Below, piece by piece: positions 38,424 through 46,549 of a stretch of DNA of 51,084 nt. The stretch's first letter is position 1, and each line of letters begins with the position of its first letter. Location: assembly GCF_001684335.1 (NCBI RefSeq), contig NZ_LOIC01000018.1, positions 1-51,084 on the forward strand, given 5' to 3'. The notes under the pieces were generated by a model. That model was given only the letters and a program-made list of their open reading frames with translations, was not told the DNA's origin and did no database searches. The position numbers were made by a program, and so were the translations under genes. The stretch is from Photorhabdus namnaonensis (lineage in GTDB: Bacteria > Pseudomonadota > Gammaproteobacteria > Enterobacterales > Enterobacteriaceae).

Positions 38424-40627
38424 TGAGTGAATACCAGCGGCTAGATCCACGCATACAGAAGTGGATATATCGACAGGGATGGGCTGACCTCCGGTCTCTG
38501 CAAAAAAAAGCAATCCCACCGGTATTAGCGGGGGATCGGGATGTGCTGATCAGCGCCGCCACCGCCGCGGGTAAAACGGAAGCCTTTTTCCTGCCCGCTT
38601 GCTCTGCTATCGCGGATATCCAGGACGGTTTCGGTATTTTATACATTAGCCCGCTTAAAGCCTTAATTAACGATCAGTACCGGCGACTGGAAAGCCTGGG
38701 CGATGAGCTGGAGATGCCTGTCACGCCCTGGCACGGCGATGTGGCACAAAGTAAAAAACTAAAAGCAAAGAAAAATCCTTCCGGCATTCTGCTTATTACC
38801 CCGGAGTCGCTGGAAGCGATGTTGATCCGCAACGCTGTCTGGTTAAAACAGGCTTTCGCGCCTCTTGCCTATATAGTCATTGATGAATTCCACGCCTTCA
38901 TCGGCTCTGAGCGAGGTATGCAACTCCTCTCTCTACTGAACCGGGTCGATCATTTACTGGGGAGAGTGAACAATCCGGTTCCCAGAGTGGCGTTAAGCGC
39001 GACGCTGGGAGAACTGGGAAAAGTGCCATTATCGCTGCGGCCGAATCAGTGCCTGCCCTGCGATATCATCACCGACACTCAGAGCCATGCCACTTTACAA
39101 TTGCAAGTCAAGGGTTATCAGGAGCCGTTGTCAACCATCGGGAAAGAACAACTACCTTCGGCAGAGGCACAAATCTGTCACGATATCTTTCGATTCTGCC
39201 GTGGTGATTCCCATCTGGTGTTCGCCAACAGCCGTAAGCGTACCGAAAGTATTGCCGCTACGCTCAGCGATCTGAGTGAAGCGAACATCGTTCCCAACGA
39301 GTTCTTTCCTCACCACGGCTCCCTGTCCAGAGATCTGCGCGAAACACTTGAGCAACGGCTTCAGAAAGGCAACCTGCCCACCACCGCCATCTGTACGATG
39401 ACGCTGGAACTAGGCATCGACATCGGTAAAGTCAGCTCCGTAGTACAGGTCACTGCACCACATTCTGTTGCCAGCCTGCGTCAACGCATGGGTCGTTCTG
39501 GCAGGCGTGGCTCTGCCGCAGTGCTGAGAATGTTGATTCCTGAACATGAACTGACTCCGACGTCAGGCATTATTGATCAACTGAGGCTACAGCTAGTCCA
39601 GTCGCTGGCAATGATACGTTTACTCATCGGCAGCAAATGGTTTGAACCAGCCGATACCCGACAGATGCATTATTCCACGCTGTTTCATCAGATTCTGGCA
39701 ATCGTCGCGCAGTGGGGTGGCGTACGCGTGGATCAGCTCTGGTCTCATCTCTGCCAACACGGACCGTTTCAGAATATCAGTACTGATGATTTTAAAATGC
39801 TGTTGCGTCATATGGGGGAACACAAGTTTTTAACACAACTCTCCAGCGGCGAGTTAGTACTAGGTCTTGAAGGCGAACAACAGGTTAATCAGTACACTTT
39901 CTATGCCGTATTCCGCACACCTGAAGAGTTTCGCATTGTCGCAGGCAATAAAACGTTAGGTTCAATTCCTGTAGATTCGCCATTAATACCTGAACAGCAT
40001 ATTATTTTCGGTGGACGACGCTGGAAAGTGACTGATATCGACAGCGATAAAAAGGTGATTTACATCGAAGCAACGAAAGGAGGGCAGCCGCCTCTATTTG
40101 GCGGTGAAGGCATGTCCATACATGATGTCGTCCGGCAGGAAATGCTCACCATCTACCGGGAGGGCGACTACCGGATTACAGTTGGTGAACGTAAAGCCGA
40201 CTTTGCCGATACCGCTGCCAGAAATCTCTTTAACGAAGGCCTGTATAGTTTCTGTAGCAACAACCTTGCATCAGAATGCCTTATTCAGCAAGGGCAGAAT
40301 GTTTGCATTTTCCCTTGGCTAGGAGATCGAATCGTAAACACGTTATCGGCATTGCTGATTCATCGGGGTTTCAAAACTGGAGCGTTTTCTGGTGTTATTG
40401 AGGTTGAAAAGACCACGGTGACGGAGGTCATGCAAGCGTTAACCAGCATGCTTCGTGAAGGACTACCATCCGAAACCCGTCTTGCCGAAAGTGTTCCAGA
40501 GAAATACCTTGAGAAATATGACCAATATCTACCCGAAGCATTGCTCACTCAGGGATACGGATTAAGAGCTTTCGATATTGAAGGGACTACTCAGTGGATA
40601 CAAGAGCAAATCCAAAAGACTCTATGA
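38420..40627 (+). CDS. sngC: Lhr-like DEAD/DEAH-box helicase, Shango SngC-like
   Basis: A superfamily 2 helicase of 735 aa; the ATG at 38423 is an alternative start. Motif I is ATAAGKTE (47-54), motif II DEFH (155-158), and motif III SAT (193-195). In helicase domain 2, VFANSRKRTE and FFPHHGSLS are seen, and motif VI is QRMGRSGRRG (355-364). The C-terminal ~300 residues are Lhr/BrxHI-like but shorter than in full Lhr. It presumably acts on phage DNA or RNA. The start overlaps the sngB stop (ATGA). These genes look more GC-rich than the surrounding accessory DNA, a sign of horizontal gain. Confidence 0.87.
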   Translation: MMSEYQRLDPRIQKWIYRQGWADLRSLQKKAIPPVLAGDRDVLISAATAAGKTEAFFLPACSAIADIQDGFGILYISPLKALINDQYRRLESLGDELEMPVTPWHGDVAQSKKLKAKKNPSGILLITPESLEAMLIRNAVWLKQAFAPLAYIVIDEFHAFIGSERGMQLLSLLNRVDHLLGRVNNPVPRVALSATLGELGKVPLSLRPNQCLPCDIITDTQSHATLQLQVKGYQEPLSTIGKEQLPSAEAQICHDIFRFCRGDSHLVFANSRKRTESIAATLSDLSEANIVPNEFFPHHGSLSRDLRETLEQRLQKGNLPTTAICTMTLELGIDIGKVSSVVQVTAPHSVASLRQRMGRSGRRGSAAVLRMLIPEHELTPTSGIIDQLRLQLVQSLAMIRLLIGSKWFEPADTRQMHYSTLFHQILAIVAQWGGVRVDQLWSHLCQHGPFQNISTDDFKMLLRHMGEHKFLTQLSSGELVLGLEGEQQVNQYTFYAVFRTPEEFRIVAGNKTLGSIPVDSPLIPEQHIIFGGRRWKVTDIDSDKKVIYIEATKGGQPPLFGGEGMSIHDVVRQEMLTIYREGDYRITVGERKADFADTAARNLFNEGLYSFCSNNLASECLIQQGQNVCIFPWLGDRIVNTLSALLIHRGFKTGAFSGVIEVEKTTVTEVMQALTSMLREGLPSETRLAESVPEKYLEKYDQYLPEALLTQGYGLRAFDIEGTTQWIQEQIQKTL

Positions 40628-40883
40628 AAGATTGGTTGCCTAGAGAGATTATATAACTCTCACACATCCGCTCGGGCCAACGAATCTGAACAAATTATCA
40701 TCACATAGCTACTTTGCACCTCCAACACTCTTAGCGTTTAACATAATGAAATACTGATAATTTATTCTTGGTGGCATTTCGCTACCGAGTGACCTGCCCC
40801 TAGGATTAAATACAACCGAAGAATAAGCTAAACCCACACTAGAAGATGCTTCGTTGGTTACCTCTGAATGGCTTTTAGAGGAG
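40628..40883. other. intergenic after the sngC stop
   Basis: Short region with a weak AGAG...CTCT hairpin at about 40646-40662 and no supported gene. An ORF of 61 codons on the minus strand has no ribosome-binding site and no recognisable motif. Confidence 0.4.
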
Positions 40884-41114
40884 TTACACTTCAAAACGCG
40901 ACAGAAATTGAGTTTTAGCTAAGATTTTCTGAAATTCACGGCACTGCATATGCTCAGGAGCAACACAGTTTGCAATATATTTCAACCCATTACGTACTAA
41001 ACTGAGCTTGTGAATGGTTTTATCTATCTCCCTCGCCTTAATCAGACATTTTATCTCTGGATTAATAAATTCACGCCTTAAAGTGTATAGATAACATTTG
41101 ATATAATGCTCTAT
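40884..41114 (-). pseudogene. decayed ORF of unknown family
   Basis: An open frame of 76 codons without a start codon or ribosome-binding site encodes, on the minus strand, RREFINPEIKCLIKAREID, then KTIHKLSLVRNGLKYIANCV and REFQKILAKTQFLSRFEV before a TAA. The composition (charged, helix-forming, few rare words) looks protein-like rather than random. I could not place it in a family. It is probably the 3' end of a lost island gene. Confidence 0.35.
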
Positions 41115-41366
41115 TCAGAGATAAGCGTATTTTACGTGTTTATTATCCACCCTCTTTCCAGCCGTAATCTTTTCTCCTTCATATTCAACCGGATAATAAC
41201 AGACAATGGTTAATTTAACTTCCGACGAATATTCTACAAAAACTGCTCCCGATGTATAGATTGATATCCAAGATTATGGAAGCAGTTCATTAAGTAGCTT
41301 TCAATATAATTTCTCTTCAACTCCAAGGCTAGAGTGTATTAATCCCCCCCTGTAATAACGTATTAA
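41115..41366. other. intergenic gap before the tip gene
   Basis: AT-rich, no ORF supported. A run of seven C residues occurs at 41345-41351 shortly beyond the minus-strand tip gene. Confidence 0.35.
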
Positions 41367-41654
41367 TTAATATCCTATTGCAAACCAATATGAGCCTAAT
41401 TGGTCACGCCCAATTGTAGCATTGGTAGAATTAAATCCATAAACTACTGAATAGTTATCCGAAGGAACCCCATTGGCATAGACACTAACTTGCATAGATA
41501 AGCATACATTGGGAAAAGGTATTGGATATGTTACTGTAATTCTTCCAGCTCCCCCATTCGGATTATACCCCCACTGATAAATTATTCCGGTATCGCCACA
41601 TTTCCACCAACCGTTTGCAGCTCTTAAGGCGGTGTTTTGAATGAGATTACTCAT
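41367..41654 (-). CDS. free-standing tail-fibre tip protein
   Basis: A 95-aa protein with no anchor or shaft. It consists only of a fold like the tips at 3040-7782: WWKCGDTGIIYQWGY, then TYPIPFPNVCLSMQV and a final YWFAIGY. The fibres read WQKLPSGLIEMWG, FPIPFPNKCL and FRAIGY at the same places. The ATG is preceded by AAGGAG at six bases, so it is meant to be translated. No phage genes adjoin it. It might be a stray fibre tip or a protein reused as a small secreted or surface binder. Confidence 0.7.
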   Translation of the reverse strand: MSNLIQNTALRAANGWWKCGDTGIIYQWGYNPNGGAGRITVTYPIPFPNVCLSMQVSVYANGVPSDNYSVVYGFNSTNATIGRDQLGSYWFAIGY

Positions 41655-42284
41655 GGATTCTCCTTAGTATTAATAATTAATATTTTCTTGAAAAGAGATC
41701 TACCGACTAAATCATTTAATGCAATAGATTTAATTACATAAATCATGCATTGATAATTCACTTTAACTATAGTAGATCCTAAATAAAGCATGATGAATTA
41801 TTTTTATCGCTAATAGTGATTAACCATTACGGAGTAATTAATATTAATAAATAATTTTGAAGACAAAAAATATACAAAGCTATTTATTAATAATATTAGG
41901 GAGCTACCTTCCTACTATTTTCCTTGTGTAATGTCCCGCTGTCCCTGTCACATAAATATGGACGCAGTAGTATAAACAAGAAAAATTTATCGTAATTTTC
42001 ACAATATCAATATGAAATGAATGTATTGCCATGCAAAAAAATAGTAAAAACAATATATTTAAACACAAAACATCAATAAATCAGCATTGAATTATTCATT
42101 ATTATTAATCAATAACAATTATTTTCCCATCTTTTGCCACAAATCCACCACGTTACCTCAACAGATTTTCAACAAAACAATAAAAAATTATATGAAAAGG
42201 GAACTTATTACCTATTATTAAACAATAATTAGTAACGCAGATAAATCATTCGATCTCCAATAAACCCCTGATGAGGTACCAACG
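41655..42284. other. AT-rich divergent intergenic region
   Basis: About 630 bp between the minus-strand tip gene and the plus-strand small peptide gene. No supported ORF; both promoters must lie here. Confidence 0.4.
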
Positions 42285-42452
42285 ATGAAGAAGTTATCAG
42301 CTTGTCTTTTAGCGTTAAGTATTACCACTTTCTCTTCCAACCAGGCATTCGCAACTATCTGTTTGCAAGAAAATAAGCCATTGACCAAATGTACTCAAGT
42401 ATGCGGACCGATAGCTCTTTATAGTATTTTTTTCTCAATAGCTTGTTTTTAA
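42285..42452 (+). CDS. small secreted cysteine-containing peptide, unknown function
   Basis: A 55-codon ORF. The ATG has GAGG nine bases upstream. Residues 1-23 form a classic signal peptide: MKK, a hydrophobic core LLALSITTF, and a cut site after AFA. The mature part would be about 32 residues, TICLQENKPLTKC then TQVCGPIALY and SIFFSIACF. It has cysteines at 26, 36, 40 and 54, allowing two disulfides, and a hydrophobic C-terminal half. This layout recalls small bacteriocin-like or insect-active peptides, but I do not recognise a family. A 15-bp stem (42472-42503) follows the stop. The gene stands alone between island genes and the Fic pair. Confidence 0.6.
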   Translation: MKKLSACLLALSITTFSSNQAFATICLQENKPLTKCTQVCGPIALYSIFFSIACF

Positions 42453-42471
42453 ATCAATTAATAGCAAGCAA

Positions 42472-42503
42472 AAGTGACAGGAATAATTTTATTCTTGTCA
42501 CTT
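42472..42503 (+). terminator. hairpin after the small peptide gene
   Basis: AAGTGACAGGAATAA / TTATTCTTGTCACTT, a 15-bp stem with one G-T pair, 20 bp after the stop codon. No long T-run follows, so termination efficiency is uncertain. Confidence 0.6.
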
Positions 42504-42795
42504 TACCATGAGGTTATCGTTCTCATTCATAATGATATATCTTTACACTGTTCAGTTATTCTAATAATTTCTGTTCATCCAAAGTAAATCCAAATTAGAT
42601 AATTTGCACAATCATTAAATCGAATAAAATATAAAATTATCTATAGGGAATTATTTTAGATGAGAAAATCTATTTATCAGATATAATCTGATGTCAACCA
42701 ATATAAGGCCATAATTAAAGCTATTTTTCTGCCTATTTAAGTTTATTATTTATTAAAGTCATTCTCATAAATAATCAATAAAATAGCCAAAAATA
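42504..42795. other. intergenic region, no gene seen
   Basis: About 290 bp of AT-rich DNA between the peptide hairpin and the 3' end of the fic gene. Nothing recognisable. Confidence 0.4.
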
Positions 42796-43383
42796 TTAAA
42801 TAGAAACACAGTCTGCGAAAATTCTCATTAGTGGTTGATAGTGACATTGATAAGCAGAAATATTAGCTTCAATCCACTGCTTAGCATCTATAGATTCAAA
42901 AGAGATTTTATATCCACAATTTATAACAATATATTCAAATAACAATCGCTGTGTCCGCCCATTTCCCTCTCTAAAAGGGTGAATCACATTTAACTCTGCA
43001 TAATATTCAGCAAGTTTTTTAATAAGCTCCTGATAGTTGAATCCCACAAGATAGTTTTCATTCTCTAACATATCAAATATCCTATTCCCTTCCATCTCAA
43101 TACATTTAGCATGACAGAAACGGGTATCCCCTTTAGATATATCAATTATCCTTAGCTGACCAGCCCAATCATATAAATCAGAAAATATCTGTTTATGGAG
43201 TCGACGCCAAAAGACCAAATCGTAAGGTGGTTCCTTGAACGAAATATTCAATATAGCAAGTTCAGTAAGCTCCCTTTCTGCCTGTTCAAGCACAACAGGA
43301 TCACGAATACCTAATTTATTAATAAGTGTGTCGATACCCGGATATGTGTAGGGATCTTGCCCTGCTCCATATTTATCTACCAT
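42796..43383 (-). CDS. fic: Fic-domain AMP-transferase toxin
   Basis: The protein is 195 aa from the ATG giving MVDKYGAGQDPYTYPGIDTL, which matches the start of E. coli Fic. The full Fic motif HPFREGNGRTQR lies at residues 135-146 with catalytic H135. The flap and the WAGQLRIIDISKGDTRFC segment are also conserved. Such FicT toxins AMPylate host proteins, for example DNA gyrase and topoisomerase IV. The gene begins 7 bp after the stop of a YhfG-type antitoxin, the usual class I Fic arrangement, where the antitoxin blocks the ATP site. All motif residues are present, so it should be active when released. Confidence 0.92.
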   Translation of the reverse strand: MVDKYGAGQDPYTYPGIDTLINKLGIRDPVVLEQAERELTELAILNISFKEPPYDLVFWRRLHKQIFSDLYDWAGQLRIIDISKGDTRFCHAKCIEMEGNRIFDMLENENYLVGFNYQELIKKLAEYYAELNVIHPFREGNGRTQRLLFEYIVINCGYKISFESIDAKQWIEANISAYQCHYQPLMRIFADCVSI

Positions 43384-43390
43384 AATTACC

Positions 43391-43873
43391 TCATTGTAAA
43401 CTATATTTCCTAATGAGTTCATTTTTAAGATTTTTTTGCTCTTTCGGCGTTTCAGGCAAACTATCCATAATAATATTTATCCCTTCAAGACGCATACTCT
43501 CTCTATAATTTTTTAATTTTACACTGTCAAAATAATGTTTTTTTTCATTATAAGTTGTCATTATTGTTTTTCTATTCTTTTGGTTTCTAATACCTTTCTC
43601 TTGCTGGCGGGAATATTTGAATTTAGCCAAGTCCAAATTACTCAATTTACAGTTAATCGCCTGACCACTTTCAAATATCCCCCAAGAAATAACTTCAAAA
43701 TAACTGATCTTCCCATCCCTAATACGGTTAATTTTTACTTCTAAGTCTTGTTGCAATATTTGCAAAACCTGTTGTACCTTACGTTCAGATATCCCTGTCG
43801 CTTCAACAATTGAACGCGTGTTAGGATGATCTAACTTAGTCAAGGCCGCCATAACAGCTAATTCATATTTCAT
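43391..43873 (-). CDS. YhfG/FicA-type Fic antitoxin with N-terminal winged-helix-like domain
   Basis: The protein is 160 aa from the ATG at 43873; a longer ORF start upstream is not supported. The last ~56 residues match the small YhfG antitoxin, including the class I inhibitory motif (S/T)xxxE(G/N) as SMRLEG at residues 126-131. The N-terminal ~70 residues look like a winged helix: MAALTKLDHPNTRSIVEATG, ISERKVQQVLQILQQ, and a wing near RIRDGKISYFEV. A basic linker joins the two. An internal ATG at 43561 (MTTYNEKK) could also give a free YhfG-size protein of 56 aa. Usual YhfG is about 55 aa, so the added DNA-binding-like domain is unusual and may autoregulate the operon. Confidence 0.75.
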   Translation of the reverse strand: MKYELAVMAALTKLDHPNTRSIVEATGISERKVQQVLQILQQDLEVKINRIRDGKISYFEVISWGIFESGQAINCKLSNLDLAKFKYSRQQEKGIRNQKNRKTIMTTYNEKKHYFDSVKLKNYRESMRLEGINIIMDSLPETPKEQKNLKNELIRKYSLQ

Positions 43874-43952
43874 TTGAATTTCCAAGATACAATCTATGCA
43901 ACGATAGTATAAAACATCAAAGTAACGAAAACCAGAAAAGAGAATCGCGTTA

Positions 43953-44489
43953 TTATTGACGAATCCGGTAAAGCACATGTTCATGAAGTGAGTGTCCATC
44001 CGGTAATAAAGGATGTAAAAAAGTATTTTCATCTTTCACCATACCAAGCCGCTCCATAACTTTTTGAGATCGCAAATTAGAAATTGCCGTAAATGCAACT
44101 ACTTCTTCAAGTTTTAATTGAGTGAAAGCAAAATCTAAAGCTTTACGTGCGGCTTCGCTGGCATAACCTTTACCCCAAAAGGGCTTATCAAGACGCCATC
44201 CAATTTCAACACAAGGTGAAAATGGTAATTCCGCCACAGGAATATTCAAACCGACAAAACCAATAAAATCCCCGGTCTCTTTCAGCTCCACAGCCCATAA
44301 TCCCCAACCTTCCTGCTGCTCAAATCTCTGGATAATCGTATCCACCATCGTATTACTCTGTTCCTCCGTCAAAGTGGCAGGAAAATATTCCATGACTTCT
44401 GCGTTACTATTCAAATGGCAAAATGGTAATCTGTCTTCTTCTCTCCATGCACGCATGATTAATCTGTCTGTTTCCAACACCACAGTCAT
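43953..44489 (-). CDS. GNAT acetyltransferase, RimJ/RimL type
   Basis: A 178-aa N-acetyltransferase. The RimJ/RimL-type start is LETDRLIMRAWREEDRLPF. The acetyl-CoA-binding signature is WGKGYASEAARKALDFAF near residues 105-122. VAFTAISNLRSQKVMERLGM follows. Members acetylate the N-termini of ribosomal proteins, amino acids or small toxins; the substrate here is unknown. It is complete and stands alone upstream of the Fic pair. Confidence 0.85.
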   Translation of the reverse strand: MTVVLETDRLIMRAWREEDRLPFCHLNSNAEVMEYFPATLTEEQSNTMVDTIIQRFEQQEGWGLWAVELKETGDFIGFVGLNIPVAELPFSPCVEIGWRLDKPFWGKGYASEAARKALDFAFTQLKLEEVVAFTAISNLRSQKVMERLGMVKDENTFLHPLLPDGHSLHEHVLYRIRQ

Positions 44490-44616
44490 ATTCTTCTCCC
44501 ATCAATATTAGTTAACAAACAAGATACCTACCATACAACAAACCATATACTTTAATCAGAGTAATTAAAACAGTTAAATAGGTAGATTGTTATAGTAAAC
44601 AAAACTAAAGAGGAAA

Positions 44617-44743
44617 TATACCCGTCATCTTTCAAGTTGCCTCTTTGTTGGCTGCACTCGCTCACCCCGGTCACATAGTTCTCTATGCTCCCAGGGATTC
44701 GCTCCCTTGCCGTCGCGATGCATCTTGAAATCCATTGGGTATA
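44617..44743 (-). repeat. ERIC element, full 127-bp form
   Basis: Starts TATACCCGTCATCTTTCAAG and ends ATTGGGTATA. It contains the core CACCCCGGTCACATAG...CCCAGGGATTCGCTCCC of enterobacterial repetitive intergenic consensus sequences. Its orientation is opposite to the copy at 50997. Confidence 0.93.
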
Positions 44744-44773
44744 GAACAACTCGTTAAAAACTAACAGGGAAGT

Positions 44774-44814
44774 GGCCCGTGCCGGCAGGATCTGAATCAG
44801 ATATCACACGGGCC
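44774..44814 (-). terminator. terminator of the bactofilin gene
   Basis: GGCCCGTG ... CACGGGCC with an inner ATCTG-AAT-CAGAT stem, 8 bp beyond the bactofilin stop codon. Confidence 0.7.
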
Positions 44815-44821
44815 TGTCTTA

Positions 44822-45484
44822 TCAGGCACTTGTTTTTACCGTGGCCTTATCTTTAGATTTATCATTATTGGTATCTTTTATCATCGGTATAACACGTTCA
44901 GATGCAGTTTTGTTTTCCACCCGTTCCGATTGTCCAAAAAACAAGCCTCCACGCTTGATAGACATACTGCCGCAACGACTGATTCCACGCAGCTCGCCAT
45001 GTTCAAGAATATCCAACGTCTCCGCACAACAAGTCCCTTCAACATCGCCATCAATAATGATTTCCGGCGCACTAAGTTCACCTTCAACCCGTCCAGCGTG
45101 CATAATACGGATCGCACCCTCTTTCACTCGGATATTGCCAATCACTTTGCCCCAGATCTGTATATCACCTTCGACATCAATATCACCCTTAAATACCGAG
45201 CTTTTGGCGACAACAGTACAACGACGAGCTTCCGCACTAGCGTTCTTTTTATCATCAACAAATTGAGACACAGGCTCAACAGCCGCTGCCTCTGATTTTT
45301 TTCCAAACATAGTTTTTAATCTCGACCTCATGTGAATAAAGCAAAATATTAGCGCCAAAAAAGAGAGAATCGCGGTCACTGCACAGCCAAAAAGATTACC
45401 AGCCAGATAGAATCCCAGAGCAATGCTCCACATGATCCATATACAGCTCAAAAAAATGTTGTCTGAAAAACGATGTTTTGCCAT
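44822..45484 (-). CDS. membrane-anchored bactofilin (polymer-forming cytoskeletal protein)
   Basis: The protein is 220 aa. Two adjacent hydrophobic helices lie at residues ~10-28 and ~30-50. A linker follows, and then a bactofilin beta-helix (residues ~88-185). Its short repeats are SSVFKGDIDVEGDIQIWGKV, GAIRIMHAGRVEGEL, EIIIDGDVEGTCCAETLDIL and GSMSIKRGGLFFG. Bactofilins polymerise without nucleotide and position cell-wall or chemosensory proteins at the membrane. Most lack two N-terminal membrane helices, so this is a tethered version. It is monocistronic, with ERIC elements on both sides. Confidence 0.85.
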   Translation of the reverse strand: MAKHRFSDNIFLSCIWIMWSIALGFYLAGNLFGCAVTAILSFLALIFCFIHMRSRLKTMFGKKSEAAAVEPVSQFVDDKKNASAEARRCTVVAKSSVFKGDIDVEGDIQIWGKVIGNIRVKEGAIRIMHAGRVEGELSAPEIIIDGDVEGTCCAETLDILEHGELRGISRCGSMSIKRGGLFFGQSERVENKTASERVIPMIKDTNNDKSKDKATVKTSA

Positions 45485-45621
45485 GTTTGTTCACGTTTTT
45501 ATTATTTTTCATACTTTTTTCGTTAGAAAATACAAAACCAAAATCACTATTTTGACAGAACAGATAACAATCAATGCTAAAGGAAAGCAGGTATTTACAA
45601 CGTTATTAAACGGTTAAAGCC

Positions 45622-45748
45622 TATACCCGTCATCTTTCAAGCTGCTTCTTTGTTGGCTGCACTCACTCACCCCGGTCACATAGTTCTCTATGCTCCCGGG
45701 GATTCGCTCCCTTGCCGCCGCGATGCATCTTGAAATCCATAGGGTATA
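45622..45748 (-). repeat. ERIC element, full 127-bp form
   Basis: TATACCC to GGGTATA, differing at only a handful of bases from the copy at 44617-44743 and in the same orientation, so the two flank the bactofilin gene as direct repeats. Confidence 0.93.
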
Positions 45749-46147
45749 TATTCATTCTTCGATAACAATTAACAAGGAAAAATTAACATTGAAATAGAAA
45801 CTTCATTTCTATAATTGTTAACATAAACCAACAACAAAGTCACCTTATTAAGGTTTAATTTTATTTACAAATAACATATTATAAGAATTTTTCTCAATAA
45901 TATCTCCTAATATTGATCTAACAAACATATTACTTATTTATACAAAAAAATTAATTTATTGAAAACATCAATATTATTGCACGAGAAAAATACCATTAAT
46001 ATCCGATAAATCAATTATTTTTATCAATAAATGATTCAATATTGGGAAATATAATAAATGAAAAATTGTATAGTGGGGATAATTTAAACGCTAGAATTTT
46101 ATTAAAAACAATCTAACTTCATCTGTCTCATAATCAAGAAATAGCTA
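45749..46147. other. AT-rich intergenic region
   Basis: About 400 bp, extremely AT-rich, no supported ORF on either strand. Confidence 0.4.
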
Positions 46148-46543
46148 TTAAAAAGTAAAATTTATCATTAATCTGAATATATGAAGTTTCTTCCGCTGAC
46201 ACAATTTCAGAGATTTATCAGTCTTATTATTCATCCGAGGCAAAGCCAGCAATATTTTTAATGTTGCCCGGGATAATAACTGATGAACTACTGGCTGTAA
46301 TCTACAATTTACCAAATGGTTTTCAAGATTCTTATGAGTCAAAGCTCTCTCCCTTTTCAATATTACGTTGGAAATCTCTCCCGGATTTACAGCCTTACCA
46401 AAAAGATTATGTTCGGTAGAATAAGGCACAGCAATAATAGCACCATTACAGGTTACTATAATATAACTTAGATCGGCCCTATTTATAATAGACACAATAC
46501 CCAATATTAATATGGTCGCTATTATAATTTTATTCAGTTTCAT
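46148..46543 (-). CDS. small membrane-anchored protein, unknown
   Basis: The protein is 131 aa from the ATG at 46543. A TTG two codons upstream is less likely, and the ribosome-binding site is weak in both cases. Residues 5-22 (IIIATILILGIVSII) are a membrane anchor or uncleaved signal. The remainder is soluble and becomes lysine/arginine-rich toward the C-terminus (RMNNKTDKSLKLCQRKKLHIF). No family recognised. The isolated setting and weak start mean it may not be expressed. Confidence 0.4.
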   Translation of the reverse strand: MKLNKIIIATILILGIVSIINRADLSYIIVTCNGAIIAVPYSTEHNLFGKAVNPGEISNVILKRERALTHKNLENHLVNCRLQPVVHQLLSRATLKILLALPRMNNKTDKSLKLCQRKKLHIFRLMINFTF

Positions 46544-46549
46544 TTCCAA

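Noticed and set aside
40709-40894. 61-codon minus-strand ORF after sngC
   Set aside because: No ribosome-binding site and no family pattern; it overlaps the start of the decayed ORF region.
42796-43873. Fic pair as a wholly new toxin-antitoxin type
   Set aside because: Both the HPFxxGNGRxxR motif and the SxxxEG inhibitory motif are those of known class I Fic/YhfG systems; only the added N-terminal domain is unusual.
45423-45617. 64-codon plus-strand ORF opposite the bactofilin start
   Set aside because: Overlaps the 5' end of the real gene on the other strand, no ribosome-binding site, no motif.
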